A DNA stretch of 64,000 nucleotides from Serratia inhibens (GCF_003591175.1 NZ_QYYG01000002.1:124001-188000), one strand, 5' to 3'. Counted from the first letter of the stretch, positions 26,742 through 36,392 are shown. Made by a program: numbers and translations. Notes: generated by a model from the letters alone, not told the origin.

Positions 26742-27608
26742 ATGGAACGTACAATTAATCTTTGTCCCGGGATTGGTGCCTCTGCGCACATCATTCAGCA
26801 TACTGAATTATTATTCCCTTCAGTTTATTTTGAGCAACCTCATCTGTATCTGGTACAGCAAGGCCACAAACGCGTGCGCTGGCAACAGCATGAAGTGGTG
26901 GCCCATGCGGGAGAACTGTTGATTATCGACGGAGGACAAACCGTGGATATTATTAATGGCCTCTCCGATGAAGGCGTATTCAGTTGTCAATTGCTTATCT
27001 GCGATCCGCTATTGTTCCACCTGCAGCAAACTCCCGATGAAACCGCCCCACCGGCCCGGTTCGACGCGGTGTTGGCCTTACGCAACCTGCCCTGCGCGCT
27101 GATGCACAGCTTTGAGACCACCAGCCTGGCGCTGGCGCTTAAACAGCGTTTCCCTCCTATCATCATCCGCCACAAGATGCTGGAAATCCTGCTCTGGCTG
27201 AAGCAGTTCAACATCAGCTTTATTCATAACGAGGCGCGGGATTTGACGCAGCGAGTACGCCGCTGCCTGGCGACCGACCCGCATAACATCTGGACGGCGG
27301 CCAAGGTGGCGGAAAGTCTGTCGATGAGCGAAGTCGTGCTGCGGCGCAAGCTTTCGTTAGAAAACACCGCATTGCGCAATTTGATGATCGACGTGCGTAT
27401 GAGCAGCGCGCTGACGCTGCTGCAATCTACCGATTGGCCCATATCCGCCATCTCTCAACACGTCGGATATGAAAGTTCCTCGCGGTTTGCCGAACGTTTC
27501 CGCAAACGTTTCGGCTTTGCGCCAACCGCCATTCGCGGGCATCAGCGGATCATGGAGCCCGGCGCGATCCAACCCTATCGCCTCAGTCTTATGGAGGCGC
27601 CGGAGTGA
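26742..27608 (+). CDS. AraC-family transcriptional regulator
   Basis: A 288-residue protein. The C-terminal third (about 165-265) is an AraC/XylS DNA-binding domain with two helix-turn-helices; the second carries the signature ISAISQHVGYESSSRFAERF followed by KRFGFAPTAIR. The N-terminal half has a small beta-rich cupin-like region (YLVQQGHKRVRWQQHEVVAHAGEL, about 36-60) that could sense a ligand. This architecture, with a short N-terminal domain, is seen in fimbrial and virulence regulators of enteric bacteria, but no target is evident. The gene lies alone between fliT and fliE, a place where other enterics carry variable genes, so a link to motility is only a hypothesis. Confidence 0.85.
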   Translation: MERTINLCPGIGASAHIIQHTELLFPSVYFEQPHLYLVQQGHKRVRWQQHEVVAHAGELLIIDGGQTVDIINGLSDEGVFSCQLLICDPLLFHLQQTPDETAPPARFDAVLALRNLPCALMHSFETTSLALALKQRFPPIIIRHKMLEILLWLKQFNISFIHNEARDLTQRVRRCLATDPHNIWTAAKVAESLSMSEVVLRRKLSLENTALRNLMIDVRMSSALTLLQSTDWPISAISQHVGYESSSRFAERFRKRFGFAPTAIRGHQRIMEPGAIQPYRLSLMEAPE

Positions 27609-27731
27609 TACCCGCGCCTGCAAATTAAATCGTTGCACAATGAACTCGCCGTTTATGCACCCGGCGTTAGCGGAAAACAGCCCGGTAAGATAGCATCGTC
27701 GAACCTTAATACCGCCAGAGGCGAATCAACG

Positions 27732-27839
27732 ATGCTCAACGAAAAATGGCTGTTTTCCCTTGCCGTGTTGCTGATCGGCCTATGGCTGCTGGGTCTGCTG
27801 TATGAAGAAGACGCTATGCGGATGCTCTCGGGAAAATAA
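27732..27839 (+). CDS. Small single-pass membrane peptide (35 aa)
   Basis: A 35-residue frame from the ATG at 27732, with an AGAGGCGA stretch upstream. The peptide is MLNEKWLFSLAVLLIGLWLL followed by a short acidic tail, that is, one strongly hydrophobic helix. It has no assigned family here. The longer in-frame start at 27633 would add 33 residues that do not resemble protein. Plausible small membrane protein of the type found near regulators; unproven. Confidence 0.4.
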   Translation: MLNEKWLFSLAVLLIGLWLLGLLYEEDAMRMLSGK

Positions 27840-27873
27840 ATCGGCAAGGCCACGCACAGTGGCCAACGACGCT

Positions 27874-27969
27874 TTAACTTTGTTTAATTAATACAGTGAT
27901 CAATCCAACTAAAACGATCACTATTAACACACTGAACAATCGCCATCTGCTCTCACTTTTGCTGCTCAT
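27874..27969 (-). CDS. Small membrane peptide (31 aa), possible
   Basis: On the minus strand an ATG at 27969, preceded by CAGGTAA, opens 31 codons: a charged start (MSSKSESRWR) and one hydrophobic helix (LFSVLIVIVLVGLITVLI). The longer frame from 28140 runs through a terminator hairpin and is unlikely. It could be a regulatory small membrane protein; evidence is limited to the ribosome site and hydrophobicity. Confidence 0.35.
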   Translation of the reverse strand: MSSKSESRWRLFSVLIVIVLVGLITVLIKQS

Positions 27970-28113
27970 TTTTATTACCTGATAATTTAAATGCCTTAAA
28001 CTCGCACGATTATAATCCAGCAATAAGTTCAGCAATTTGAGACAAAGCATGTTTTTTATGCGTTTACTCAGGCGATTGCCCAGCTCGGTTTTCGGTTTTG
28101 TCGTTAAAAAGCA

Positions 28114-28138
28114 AAAAACCCACCGATGGTGGGTTTTC
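28114..28138 (-). terminator. Terminator of the small two-gene cassette
   Basis: ACCCACC (28118-28124) pairs with GGTGGGT (28128-28134); the minus strand continues into TTTT. It lies directly after the stop codon of the 66-residue gene. T residues on both sides allow bidirectional use. Confidence 0.8.
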
Positions 28139-28141
28139 AAA

Positions 28142-28342
28142 TCAGGCCTTAACCTGCCGTTCTCTCTTCAAGAGGGAATCAAGGCTTTCCAGGCTAACTT
28201 CCAGCTCCGGGATTTCGGCTTCTCTCGGCCGGCCGATATATCCCATTGAGGCGGCAGAAGTATGAGCGAATCCTTTACCCTGACTATCAATGCTCACCTC
28301 CCCAGGATGCTCCACGGGCACGCTTTTATGTCGCACGGTCAT
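28142..28342 (-). CDS. Hypothetical 66-aa protein, coupled to a membrane protein gene
   Basis: A 66-residue hydrophilic protein beginning MTVRHKSVPVEHPGEVSID. A perfect GGAGG ribosome site sits inside the end of the upstream gene, and the stop and start read TGA-G-ATG, so translation is coupled to the preceding membrane protein. The centre has a Gly/Ser/Ala-rich stretch (GKGFAHTSAASMGYIGRP) and the C-terminus is an acidic, leucine-spaced helix (EIPELEVSLESLDSLLKRER). I do not recognise the family. A terminator follows at once, so it is the last gene of a two-gene unit. Composition is less GC-rich than the flagellar genes around it, suggesting acquisition. Confidence 0.6.
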   Translation of the reverse strand: MTVRHKSVPVEHPGEVSIDSQGKGFAHTSAASMGYIGRPREAEIPELEVSLESLDSLLKRERQVKA

Positions 28343-28343
28343 C

Positions 28344-28899
28344 TCAACCTCCAGAGTTACAGAAAGCTAATGCTACTACAAGTATAACAAATACCAAAAA
28401 GCTCCATGCCGTAAACGCCATCTCCCTGAATGATAAGCCGATCAGTTTAGCCTTATCACCATGCGTTTCTTCGATCTTCAATGTTGCCTTAGAGTATTGT
28501 TTTGCCAATCCTACGTACGTTGAATCTCTTGGGTTATCCAGAAAAACGCTTTCCATTTTCTGATGGTTGGTTGGCAACTTGGGGATATCTTTTAGCAAGA
28601 CAGCTCTGAAAACAAAGCTCCATGCGCTACAAAGGCAAAGAAAGGTAAAAAAAACCAGCTATACATGTGAGCATGTTAAGTGCGGCAAACTTCTGATTCA
28701 GCAGCAATGCCGCGGTAAATCTGACGATCAAGATAAACGCAGTAACTATCACGCTCAAAGATGCAAAAACCTTAAGTCCCTTTTCCTCCAGCTTTCGTAT
28801 CCTGTCCAAAGCCGCTGCATATTGAGTCTCTTGATACTCAAAGTACAATTTGCTCCTTTCCAGCAGTTCAACGGCAATATCATTTTCAAGCGATTTCAT
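28344..28899 (-). pseudogene. Three-helix membrane protein interrupted by a one-base frameshift
   Basis: Two minus-strand frames join into one 184-residue protein if one base is removed from a run of eight T residues (plus-strand A run at 28647-28654). The first part starts MKSLENDIAVELLERSK behind AGGGAAG, with a charged helix (residues 1-43) and a membrane helix (44-67). After the slip the reading becomes AGFF-TFLCLCSAWSFVFRAVLL, completing a second membrane helix, then about 60 soluble residues and a C-terminal membrane helix (MAFTAWSFLVFVILVVALAF). The frame restoration is exact and gives one coherent protein, so this is a recent frameshift, a sequencing error in the homopolymer, or slippage-controlled expression. 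The start could be 28917 instead. Function unknown. Confidence 0.6.
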
Positions 28900-29120
28900 C
28901 GTCTTCCCTTTTTCCATTTTCACCTGCCAAAACCAATAAGATTCCATTCATAATGGGAAAAATTAGCACGGTAACCCTGGGGAATAAAATCATTAAAATC
29001 AATTAATTAGTAAAATTAAATCACTATTTAAAATGTTTCCGCATTGGCATTTGCCCCAGTCTTGCCCCGAGACTCTCGGCAGGCATGAAATTTGTTCACG
29101 AATTCAAAGAACTCAACCCA

Positions 29121-29435
29121 TCACACCGCCATGTTCATCACTTCCTGATAGGCGGAAACCAGCTTGTTACGCACTTGCACGCCCATTTGCAGTGAGATGG
29201 ACGATTTTTGCAGATCGACCATCACGTCGTTCAGGCTGACGCCCGGCGCCCCCAGCTCGAAGCCTTGCGCCTGTTTGCGCGCCGCCTGCTGGGTATCGCT
29301 GATCTTGCCGATAGCCGCTTTCAACTCGCCGGCAAAGCTGACGCCCTGCGTCGCTGAACCCTGGCTAATCTGCCCCGCTTGAATCGCCGTGGCCTGCAAC
29401 TGCTGCAATACCCCTTCAATCCCCTGAATTGCCAT
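29121..29435 (-). CDS. fliE: Flagellar hook-basal body protein FliE
   Basis: A 104-residue protein, the same length as E. coli FliE. It forms the junction between the MS ring (FliF) and the proximal rod and is needed early for export gate function. The C-terminal segment ([32 protein letters not shown], given here as a region at about 70-101) is the conserved helix that resembles rod proteins. It is transcribed alone on the minus strand, divergent from fliF, as in other enterics. Confidence 0.96.
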   Translation of the reverse strand: MAIQGIEGVLQQLQATAIQAGQISQGSATQGVSFAGELKAAIGKISDTQQAARKQAQGFELGAPGVSLNDVMVDLQKSSISLQMGVQVRNKLVSAYQEVMNMAV

Positions 29436-29752
29436 TGTGACCTCAATAAAGACCCTGCTGCCGGACCTGTTTTCATCGGGCGCTACTTTGATGCTGAGGA
29501 GCCTACCACAGCCTTTTTATCCTAAAGCGGCTAATTAACTGCAAAAAACCCGGCTTATCGGGCCATCGAAATCGCCCTTAAGGGCAAATAATGGCACGCC
29601 CAGAAATGGGAGCGCCGCTATTTAGAAGATACGTGTATCAGGGAGTCTGTTTTGTCACCACACAACGCTAACCACACCGTCCATCAGCCTGGCAGGGAGC
29701 TACGCCGTGGCTTGCACCGGATCCTGAGCGACATTGAAGGACACGGCATAAA
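29436..29752. promoter_or_regulatory. Divergent fliE/fliF promoter region
   Basis: A 317-bp gap between divergent class 2 flagellar genes. It carries GGCAAATA (29583-29590) and, about 25 bases on, CGCTATTT (29616-29623), which resemble the two half-sites of the enteric FlhDC binding motif. This is a visual match, not a scored one. No gene is seen. Confidence 0.4.
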
Positions 29753-31453
29753 ATGAGTGCTTCAATAACCGCCACCGAAAACCACGAAAATGGCCTGCAA
29801 GCTTTGTGGAACCGCCTGCGCGCCAACCCGAAAATTCCGCTGCTGGTGGCCGCTTCCGCTGCAATCGCCATCGTGGTCGCGTTGCTGTTATGGGCGAAAA
29901 GCCCGGATTACCGCGTGTTGTACAGCAATCTTAACGATCGCGATGGCGGTGCGATAGTGACCCAATTGACGCAGATGAATATCCCCTACCGTTTTGCCGA
30001 GAACGGCGCGGCGTTGATGATACCGGCCGATAAGGTCCATGAAACCCGCCTGCGCCTGGCGCAGCAGGGATTGCCGAAAGGCGGTGCGGTGGGATTCGAA
30101 TTGCTGGATCAGGAAAAATTCGGCATCAGCCAGTTTAGCGAGCAGATCAACTATCAGCGGGCGCTGGAAGGCGAACTATCGCGCACCATCGAGTCTCTGG
30201 GGCCGGTACAGAACGCGCGCGTACATCTGGCGCTGCCAAAGCCTTCGCTGTTTGTCCGCGAGCAGAAATCCCCTTCCGCCTCCGTCACCCTGACGCTGCA
30301 ACCCGGCCGTGCGCTGGATGACGGCCAGATCAACGCTATCGTTTATATGGTCTCGAGCAGCGTGGCCGGCTTGCCGCCGGGCAACGTCACAGTGGTCGAT
30401 CAGGCCGGTCGCCTGCTGACCCAGTCTGACGGCGCCGGCCGCGATCTGAATGCGGCGCAGCTGAAATACGCCAACGAAGTGGAAAACCGCTACCAGCGCC
30501 GCATCGAAGCGATTCTGGCGCCGATGGTCGGCAGCAATAACGTACGTGCCCAGGTCACCGCGCAGATCGATTTCGCCACCCGCGAACAAACCGACGAAGA
30601 ATACCAGCCAAACCAACTGCCGAATCAGGCCGCCGTGCGCTCTCAGCAAATGAGCCAAAGCGAGCAGCTTGGCGGGCCGCAGGTCGGCGGCGTGCCGGGC
30701 GCGCTATCCAATCAACCCAGCGCGCCGGCTACCGCGCCGATCGAAACCGCCAAGCCCAACGCCGCCGGCAATAACGCCAACGGTGCCAAACCGAATGCCA
30801 CCACCACCCGCAGTACCGCGGCCAACGGCAGCGGGCCGCAGAATACCCGTCGCGATGAAACCACCAACTATGAGGTCGATCGCACCATCCGCCATACCCA
30901 GCAGAAAGCCGGAACGGTACAGCGGCTGTCGGTAGCGGTGGTGGTCAACTATCGCGGCGTCGATAAAGACGGCAAACCGCTACCGATGAGCAAAGAGCAA
31001 CTGACGCAGATCGAATCGCTGGTACGTGAATCGATGGGCTTCTCCAGCAGCCGTGGCGATACCCTGAACGTGGTCAACACGCCGTTTACCGATACCGAAG
31101 CCACCGGTGGCGAACTGCCGTTCTGGCAAACCCAGAACTTTATCGATCGCCTGTTCGACGCCGGCCGCTATCTGCTGGTGTTGCTGGTGGCCTGGCTGTT
31201 GTGGCGCAAGCTGGTACGCCCGCAATTGCAAAATCGCCAGGCGGTGCAACAGGCCGCGCTTGCCGCCGCCAACGCGCCGATGGCCAAGCCGGTTGACGGC
31301 AATAAACCGAGCAATGAGGAGCTGGCGCAGCACAGGAAATCGCAGCAGCGCGTCAGTGCAGAAGTCCAGAGCCAGCGGATCCGCGATCTGGCTGATAAAG
31401 ACCCGCGCGTGGTCGCTCTGGTAATCCGCCAATGGATGAGTAACGAATTATGA
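29753..31453 (+). CDS. fliF: Flagellar MS-ring protein FliF
   Basis: A 566-residue inner-membrane protein that forms the MS ring, the base on which rod, C ring and export gate assemble. The first membrane helix is at about residues 26-46 and the second at about 460-480 ([15 protein letters not shown]). Between them lie ring-building motifs, including [20 protein letters not shown] and [20 protein letters not shown] low-complexity Asn/Ala/Gly linker runs at about 305-365. The C-terminus binds FliG. It starts the fliFGHIJK operon and its stop codon overlaps the fliG start (ATGA). Confidence 0.97.
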   Translation: MSASITATENHENGLQALWNRLRANPKIPLLVAASAAIAIVVALLLWAKSPDYRVLYSNLNDRDGGAIVTQLTQMNIPYRFAENGAALMIPADKVHETRLRLAQQGLPKGGAVGFELLDQEKFGISQFSEQINYQRALEGELSRTIESLGPVQNARVHLALPKPSLFVREQKSPSASVTLTLQPGRALDDGQINAIVYMVSSSVAGLPPGNVTVVDQAGRLLTQSDGAGRDLNAAQLKYANEVENRYQRRIEAILAPMVGSNNVRAQVTAQIDFATREQTDEEYQPNQLPNQAAVRSQQMSQSEQLGGPQVGGVPGALSNQPSAPATAPIETAKPNAAGNNANGAKPNATTTRSTAANGSGPQNTRRDETTNYEVDRTIRHTQQKAGTVQRLSVAVVVNYRGVDKDGKPLPMSKEQLTQIESLVRESMGFSSSRGDTLNVVNTPFTDTEATGGELPFWQTQNFIDRLFDAGRYLLVLLVAWLLWRKLVRPQLQNRQAVQQAALAAANAPMAKPVDGNKPSNEELAQHRKSQQRVSAEVQSQRIRDLADKDPRVVALVIRQWMSNEL

Positions 31454-32442
31454 GTCTGACCGGAACCGAAAAAAGCGCCATCCTGCTGATGACGTTGGGC
31501 GAAGATCGCGCCGCCGAGGTGTTCAAACATCTCTCCTCGCGTGAAGTGCAGCAGTTAAGCGGCACCATGGCCAGCATGAGCCAGGTCTCGCACAAACAGC
31601 TGAGCGAAGTCCTGCGCGAGTTCGAAGACGACGCCGAACAATACGCGGCGCTGAGCGTCAACGCCAGCGACTACCTGCGTTCGGTGCTGGTCAAAGCCCT
31701 GGGTGAAGAGCGTGCCTCCAGCCTGCTGGAGGACATTCTCGAATCGCGCGAGACCACCACCGGCATGGAAACCCTCAACTTTATGGAGCCGATGAGCGCC
31801 GCCGATCTGATCCGCGACGAACATCCGCAGATCATCGCCACCATCCTGGTCCACCTGAAGCGCGGCCAGGCGGCAGACATTCTGGCACTGTTCGACGAGC
31901 GCCTGCGCAACGACGTGATGCTGCGCATCGCCACCTTCGGCGGCGTGCAGCCTGCGGCGTTGGCGGAGCTGACCGAGGTGCTGAACAACCTGCTCGACGG
32001 GCAGAACCTCAAGCGCAGCAAAATGGGCGGCGTACGTACCGCAGCCGAGATTATCAACCTGATGAAAACTCAGCAGGAAGAAGCCGTTATCGACGCCATG
32101 CGCGAATACGACGGCGAGCTGGCGCAGAAGATCATCGACGAGATGTTCCTGTTCGAAAATCTGGTGGAAGTCGACGATCGCAGTATCCAGCGCCTGTTGC
32201 AGGAAGTGGAAGGCGAATCGCTGCTGGTCGCGCTCAAAGGCGCGGAACAGCCGCTGCGCGAGAAGTTCCTCAGAAACATGTCGCAACGCGCCGCCGACAT
32301 TCTGCGCGACGATTTGGCCAACCGCGGGCCGATGCGCATGTCGCAGGTGGAGAACGAACAGAAAGCCATCCTGCTGATTGTCCGTCGTTTGGCGGAGAGC
32401 GGCGAAATGATTATCGGCGGTGGCGAGGACACCTATGTCTGA
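31450..32442 (+). CDS. fliG: Flagellar motor switch protein FliG
   Basis: A 330-residue C-ring protein that links the MS ring to FliM and transmits torque from the MotA stator. The N-terminal domain binds FliF. The middle domain has the [13 protein letters not shown] motif (about 125-137) for FliM contact. The C-terminal domain (about 230-330) carries charged residues on the torque helix, including [13 protein letters not shown] and [14 protein letters not shown]. The length matches E. coli FliG (331). It overlaps fliF by 4 bases and fliH by 8 bases. Confidence 0.98.
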   Translation: MSLTGTEKSAILLMTLGEDRAAEVFKHLSSREVQQLSGTMASMSQVSHKQLSEVLREFEDDAEQYAALSVNASDYLRSVLVKALGEERASSLLEDILESRETTTGMETLNFMEPMSAADLIRDEHPQIIATILVHLKRGQAADILALFDERLRNDVMLRIATFGGVQPAALAELTEVLNNLLDGQNLKRSKMGGVRTAAEIINLMKTQQEEAVIDAMREYDGELAQKIIDEMFLFENLVEVDDRSIQRLLQEVEGESLLVALKGAEQPLREKFLRNMSQRAADILRDDLANRGPMRMSQVENEQKAILLIVRRLAESGEMIIGGGEDTYV

Positions 32443-33133
32443 TCGCATTAACACCCTGCCCTGGCAACCCTGGTCACTCAGCGATCTGCTGGAGCCCAAA
32501 CCGGCAATCGAGCCTTTGCCGCCGGTTGAAACCGACGCCCTGCCGCTGGACGAAAGTGCCGAGCGGCAACAGCAGTTGCTCCAGCTGCGCCTGCAAGCGG
32601 AACAGCAAGGCCAACAGCTGGGCTATGCCGACGGCCGGCAAAAAGGTTACGAAGCGGGTCTCCAGGCCGGTATGGAAGAGGGCCGCCAGCAAGGGCTGCT
32701 GGAAGCGCAGCAACAGCAGCAGCCACTGACCGCGCACTGGCAACAGTTGATAACCGAGTTTCAGCACACGCTGGATGCGCTCGACAGCGTGATCGCCTCG
32801 CGCCTGATGCAGTTGGCGCTGACCGCCGCCAAACAAGTGCTCGGCCAGCCGCCGGTATGCGACGGCACCGCCCTGCTGACGCAGATCCAGCAGTTGATCC
32901 AACAAGAGCCGATGTTCAGCGGCAAACCGCAGCTGCGCGTGCACCCGGACGACTATCAACGTATCGAACAGCAGCTGGGCGCCACGCTCAGCCTGCACGG
33001 CTGGCGGCTGTTGGCGGACGCTCAACTGCACCCCGGCGGCTGCAAGGTCAGCGCCGAAGAAGGCGATCTCGATGCCAGCCTGGCCACGCGCTGGCACGAA
33101 CTCTGCCGCCTGGCTGCACCGGGAGACCTGTAA
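32435..33133 (+). CDS. fliH: Flagellar assembly protein FliH
   Basis: A 232-residue cytoplasmic regulator of the FliI ATPase; it docks the FliH-FliI complex at the export gate and C ring. It starts [18 protein letters not shown], where the conserved tryptophans contact FliN and FlhA. A long Gln/Glu/Leu-rich coiled coil with glycine-rich repeats (about 45-110) follows, and the C-terminal domain resembles V/F-ATPase stalk subunits. The ATG at 32435, preceded by GGCGAGGA, is chosen over a start 5 codons earlier inside fliG. It overlaps the fliI start as TAATG. Confidence 0.95.
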   Translation: MSDRINTLPWQPWSLSDLLEPKPAIEPLPPVETDALPLDESAERQQQLLQLRLQAEQQGQQLGYADGRQKGYEAGLQAGMEEGRQQGLLEAQQQQQPLTAHWQQLITEFQHTLDALDSVIASRLMQLALTAAKQVLGQPPVCDGTALLTQIQQLIQQEPMFSGKPQLRVHPDDYQRIEQQLGATLSLHGWRLLADAQLHPGGCKVSAEEGDLDASLATRWHELCRLAAPGDL

Positions 33134-34494
33134 TGACCGCTCGCCTCGGCCGCTGGCTGTCCTCGTTGGATACGCTGGAAAAACGCATCGCTCGCACGCC
33201 TGCGATCCGCCGCTACGGCCGCCTGACGCGCGCCACCGGGCTGGTGCTGGAAGCCACCGGTTTGCAATTGCCGATCGGTGCCACCTGCCTGATCGAACGT
33301 CACAACGGCGGTGACGTGCAGGAAGTGGAAAGCGAAGTGGTCGGTTTTAACGGCCAGCGGTTGTTCCTGATGCCGCTGGAAGAAGTGGAAGGCATCGTGC
33401 CCGGCGCCCGGGTTTACGCCCGCATTGCTCCGGAAGGGCAAAGCGCCGGCAAGCAACTGCCGCTCGGCCCTGCGCTGCTGGGCCGGGTGCTGGACGGTAG
33501 CGCCAAACCGCTCGACGGCCTGCCCGCACCGGAAACCGGCTATCGCGCACCGCTGATTACCGCCCCATTCAACCCGTTGCAACGTACGCCGATCGAACAG
33601 GTACTGGACGTCGGCGTGCGCACCATCAATGGCCTGCTGACCGTCGGGCGCGGCCAGCGCATGGGGCTGTTTGCCGGATCCGGCGTCGGTAAAAGCGTCT
33701 TGTTAGGCATGATGGCGCGTTATACCCAGGCCGACGTGATTGTCGTCGGTCTGATCGGCGAACGTGGCCGCGAGGTCAAAGACTTTATCGAGAACATCCT
33801 CGGTGCCGAAGGGCGAGCGCGCTCGGTGGTGATCGCCGCCCCGGCGGACGTCTCGCCGCTGTTGCGCATGCAGGGTGCAGCCTACGCCACACGCATCGCC
33901 GAGGACTTCCGCGATCGCGGCCAACACGTGCTGCTGATTATGGATTCCCTCACCCGTTACGCCATGGCGCAACGTGAGATCGCGCTGGCTATCGGCGAGC
34001 CGCCGGCTACCAAAGGCTATCCGCCCTCCGTGTTCGCCAAATTGCCGGCGCTGGTGGAGCGTGCAGGTAACGGCATCAGCGGCGGGGGTTCGATCACCGC
34101 GTTTTATACGGTACTGACCGAAGGCGATGACCAGCAAGACCCGATAGCCGACTCGGCGCGCGCCATTCTCGATGGCCACGTGGTGCTGTCGCGCAGGCTG
34201 GCGGAAGCGGGCCATTACCCGGCAATCGACATCGAAGCCTCGATCAGCCGCGCCATGACGTCGCTTATCGACGACGAACACTATCGCCGGGTACGCAATT
34301 TCAAGCAGATGCTGGCCAGCTATCAGCGTAACCGCGATCTGATCAGCGTCGGCGCTTACGTAGCGGGCAGCGATCCGCTGCTGGATAAGGCCATGACGCT
34401 GTATCCGCAGATGGAGGCCTATCTGCAACAGGGCATTTTTGAACGCAGCGGTTACGACGACGCCTGCCAACAGCTACAGCAGATGATCGCTTAA
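33133..34494 (+). CDS. fliI: Flagellum-specific ATPase FliI
   Basis: A 453-residue ATPase of the type III secretion class that energises export of flagellar subunits. The Walker A loop [14 protein letters not shown] lies at about residues 176-189 and Walker B around [14 protein letters not shown] (about 260-273), with the catalytic glutamate in the [10 protein letters not shown] segment. E. coli FliI has 457 residues. The start at 33133 shares bases with the fliH stop codon (TAATG) and gives [15 protein letters not shown], which fits the family; a longer frame runs back through fliH and is not used. Confidence 0.97.
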   Translation: MTARLGRWLSSLDTLEKRIARTPAIRRYGRLTRATGLVLEATGLQLPIGATCLIERHNGGDVQEVESEVVGFNGQRLFLMPLEEVEGIVPGARVYARIAPEGQSAGKQLPLGPALLGRVLDGSAKPLDGLPAPETGYRAPLITAPFNPLQRTPIEQVLDVGVRTINGLLTVGRGQRMGLFAGSGVGKSVLLGMMARYTQADVIVVGLIGERGREVKDFIENILGAEGRARSVVIAAPADVSPLLRMQGAAYATRIAEDFRDRGQHVLLIMDSLTRYAMAQREIALAIGEPPATKGYPPSVFAKLPALVERAGNGISGGGSITAFYTVLTEGDDQQDPIADSARAILDGHVVLSRRLAEAGHYPAIDIEASISRAMTSLIDDEHYRRVRNFKQMLASYQRNRDLISVGAYVAGSDPLLDKAMTLYPQMEAYLQQGIFERSGYDDACQQLQQMIA

Positions 34495-34515
34495 CGTCAC
34501 AAAAGGCTGAACCCG

Positions 34516-34962
34516 ATGAAACCACAGTCACCTCTGATTACCCTGCGCGATCTGGCGCAGGATGCGGTGGAACAGGCTACGCAACAGTTGGGCCAGGTGC
34601 GCAAAGCGCAACAGGCGGCTGAGCAGCAGCTTTCCATGCTGCTCAATTATCAAGACGAGTACCGTCAGAAGCTGAATCACCAGTTGAGCGACGGCATGGA
34701 CTCTTCGCACTGGCAAAACTACCAGCAATTTATCGGCACGCTGGAGCAGGCCATCGAACAACATCGCAACCAACTGATGCAGTGGGGCCAGAAGGTGGAC
34801 CACGCGATGAAGCACTGGCAGGACAAACAACAACGGCTGAACGCCTTCGACACTCTGCATACCCGCGCCCAAAGCGCGGAACGGCAGAGGGAGAACAAAC
34901 GGGATCAAAAACTGATGGATGAGTTCGCTCAACGCAGTTCACAAAGGAATCTACACCCATGA
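34516..34962 (+). CDS. fliJ: Flagellar export chaperone FliJ
   Basis: A 148-residue, almost wholly helical coiled-coil protein, close to the 147 residues of E. coli FliJ. In the export apparatus it sits in the FliI hexamer like the gamma subunit of F1-ATPase and links it to FlhA. The N-terminal PLITLRDLAQDAVEQATQQL and the highly charged C-terminal tail (AERQRENKRDQKLMDEFAQR) are typical. It begins 21 bases after fliI and overlaps the fliK start by 4 bases. Confidence 0.95.
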   Translation: MKPQSPLITLRDLAQDAVEQATQQLGQVRKAQQAAEQQLSMLLNYQDEYRQKLNHQLSDGMDSSHWQNYQQFIGTLEQAIEQHRNQLMQWGQKVDHAMKHWQDKQQRLNAFDTLHTRAQSAERQRENKRDQKLMDEFAQRSSQRNLHP

Positions 34963-36188
34963 ACCTGAATGCCGTGCCGGGCGGCGTAGCGCCTGGCGAC
35001 GTCGGCGTGCTGCCTGAAGCGCAGTTGTCGCTGGATGACTCGTCGCTGTCCTCGGCCTTTGCCCTGCTGCTCGGTGCACGCACACTGTCGGCCGACAAAG
35101 ATGAGGGCAAGTTGCCGCCGACATTACTGAACGCAGAAGCAGAAGATGACAGCACAACGGCACTGAGCCGCCCTCTGCAAAATCCACTGCTGGCCGCCTT
35201 CGGCGAACGCGATGGGTTGTTGTCGCCTGCCTTGTTGAAGGGTATTCAGCCACCGGCGGTGTCGGTCGGCGATGACAAACCGCAGGATGAAAAACCGGAG
35301 GCCGCCCTTCGCCCCGCCGGGGAAATCGATGCCGCTACATTGCAGGCGCTGTTCGCCATGCTGCCGCTGGCCGTTACCTCGGCCACGCCGATCACGGCCG
35401 CAACGGGGCTAAACCTTGAAGGCGAACAGGACCCGGCGCACCCTGCCGCCCTGCTGAGCGCCGCGCTGGGCCCACAGTCCAATCCTGCAGGCATCCCGAT
35501 GACGCCGCCCCCAAAAGCCACGTCGTCAGTGACCGAAAAACCGCTGACCCCTGACGCACGCGCCGACGGCCCGCAGCCAACCGCGGCCCCCCATGACCAG
35601 CCGGATGCAACAGCGCTGAAATTCAGCGCCGATACCCAGCATCAGGCACCGGTCAATCAGCTGATGGTGCCGCCGGTCGCCAGCCCGACCGTGGCGACAA
35701 CGCCGAACGTTTCCCTGGTCACCGCCCCGCCGACACCGCAATTAAACGCCCAGCTTGGCAGCCCGGAGTGGCAGCAGGCGTTGAACCAACAGGTGCTGAT
35801 GTTCCATCGCAACGGCCAGCAAAGCGCCGAACTGCGCCTGCACCCGCAGGAGTTGGGCGCACTGCAAATCACCCTCAAAATGGACGATAACCAGGCGCAG
35901 CTGCACATCGCTTCCGCGCACGGCCAGGTACGTGCCGCCGTGGAAGCCGCCATGCCGCAACTGCGCCATGCCCTGGCGGAAAGCGGCATCAGTCTGGGGC
36001 AAAGCAGCGTTGGCGGCGACTCCATGCCACAGTGGCAACAGGCGCAGCAGCAAACTGGCGATGAGCAGGGCCGGCCGACTTACCGCGATAGCCACGGTGA
36101 GCGCGATCCGGCCGCCGAAACCCTCATCGCCCCAGCGCAATTGCAGGCGATGGCCCGCGCCGTCAGCGGCGTCGATATTTTCGCCTGA
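34959..36188 (+). CDS. fliK: Hook-length control protein FliK
   Basis: A 409-residue secreted molecular ruler that measures the hook and switches export specificity through FlhB. The N-terminal and central two thirds are Pro/Ala/Thr-rich and of low conservation, as in the family. The C-terminal domain (about 265-345) carries the conserved switch core: QQVLMFHRNGQQSAELRLHP, ELGALQITLKMDDNQAQLH and HALAESGISLGQ. Somewhat longer than E. coli FliK (375). It is the last gene of the fliFGHIJK operon; an ERIC-filled spacer separates it from fliL. Confidence 0.94.
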   Translation: MNLNAVPGGVAPGDVGVLPEAQLSLDDSSLSSAFALLLGARTLSADKDEGKLPPTLLNAEAEDDSTTALSRPLQNPLLAAFGERDGLLSPALLKGIQPPAVSVGDDKPQDEKPEAALRPAGEIDAATLQALFAMLPLAVTSATPITAATGLNLEGEQDPAHPAALLSAALGPQSNPAGIPMTPPPKATSSVTEKPLTPDARADGPQPTAAPHDQPDATALKFSADTQHQAPVNQLMVPPVASPTVATTPNVSLVTAPPTPQLNAQLGSPEWQQALNQQVLMFHRNGQQSAELRLHPQELGALQITLKMDDNQAQLHIASAHGQVRAAVEAAMPQLRHALAESGISLGQSSVGGDSMPQWQQAQQQTGDEQGRPTYRDSHGERDPAAETLIAPAQLQAMARAVSGVDIFA

Positions 36189-36269
36189 GCGGCGGCAAAT
36201 GCCCAAGCTGACACGCTTTTCCCCGCCTATTCTGGCTATTGCACACTGGAATAGGCGCGATAATACCTT

Positions 36270-36392
36270 TACCCGTCATACTTGAAGCTGCATCTGTGTT
36301 GGCTGCGTTTGCGCGCCCCAGTCACATAGTTACCTATGCTCCTGGGGACTTACAAACTTGCCGTCGCGATGCAACTCCAATTATTTTGGGTA
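36270..36392 (-). repeat. ERIC element, minus orientation
   Basis: A full-length (about 123 bp) Enterobacterial Repetitive Intergenic Consensus copy in reverse orientation. It has TACCCGTCATACTTGAAGCT at one end, the core CCCCAGTCACATAG..CTCCTGGGGACT, and TTATTTTGGGTA at the other end. It begins 82 bases after the fliK stop codon. Confidence 0.9.

Noticed and set aside
27969-28140. 88-residue version of the small peptide on the minus strand
   Set aside because: The extra part runs through the terminator hairpin at 28114-28138.
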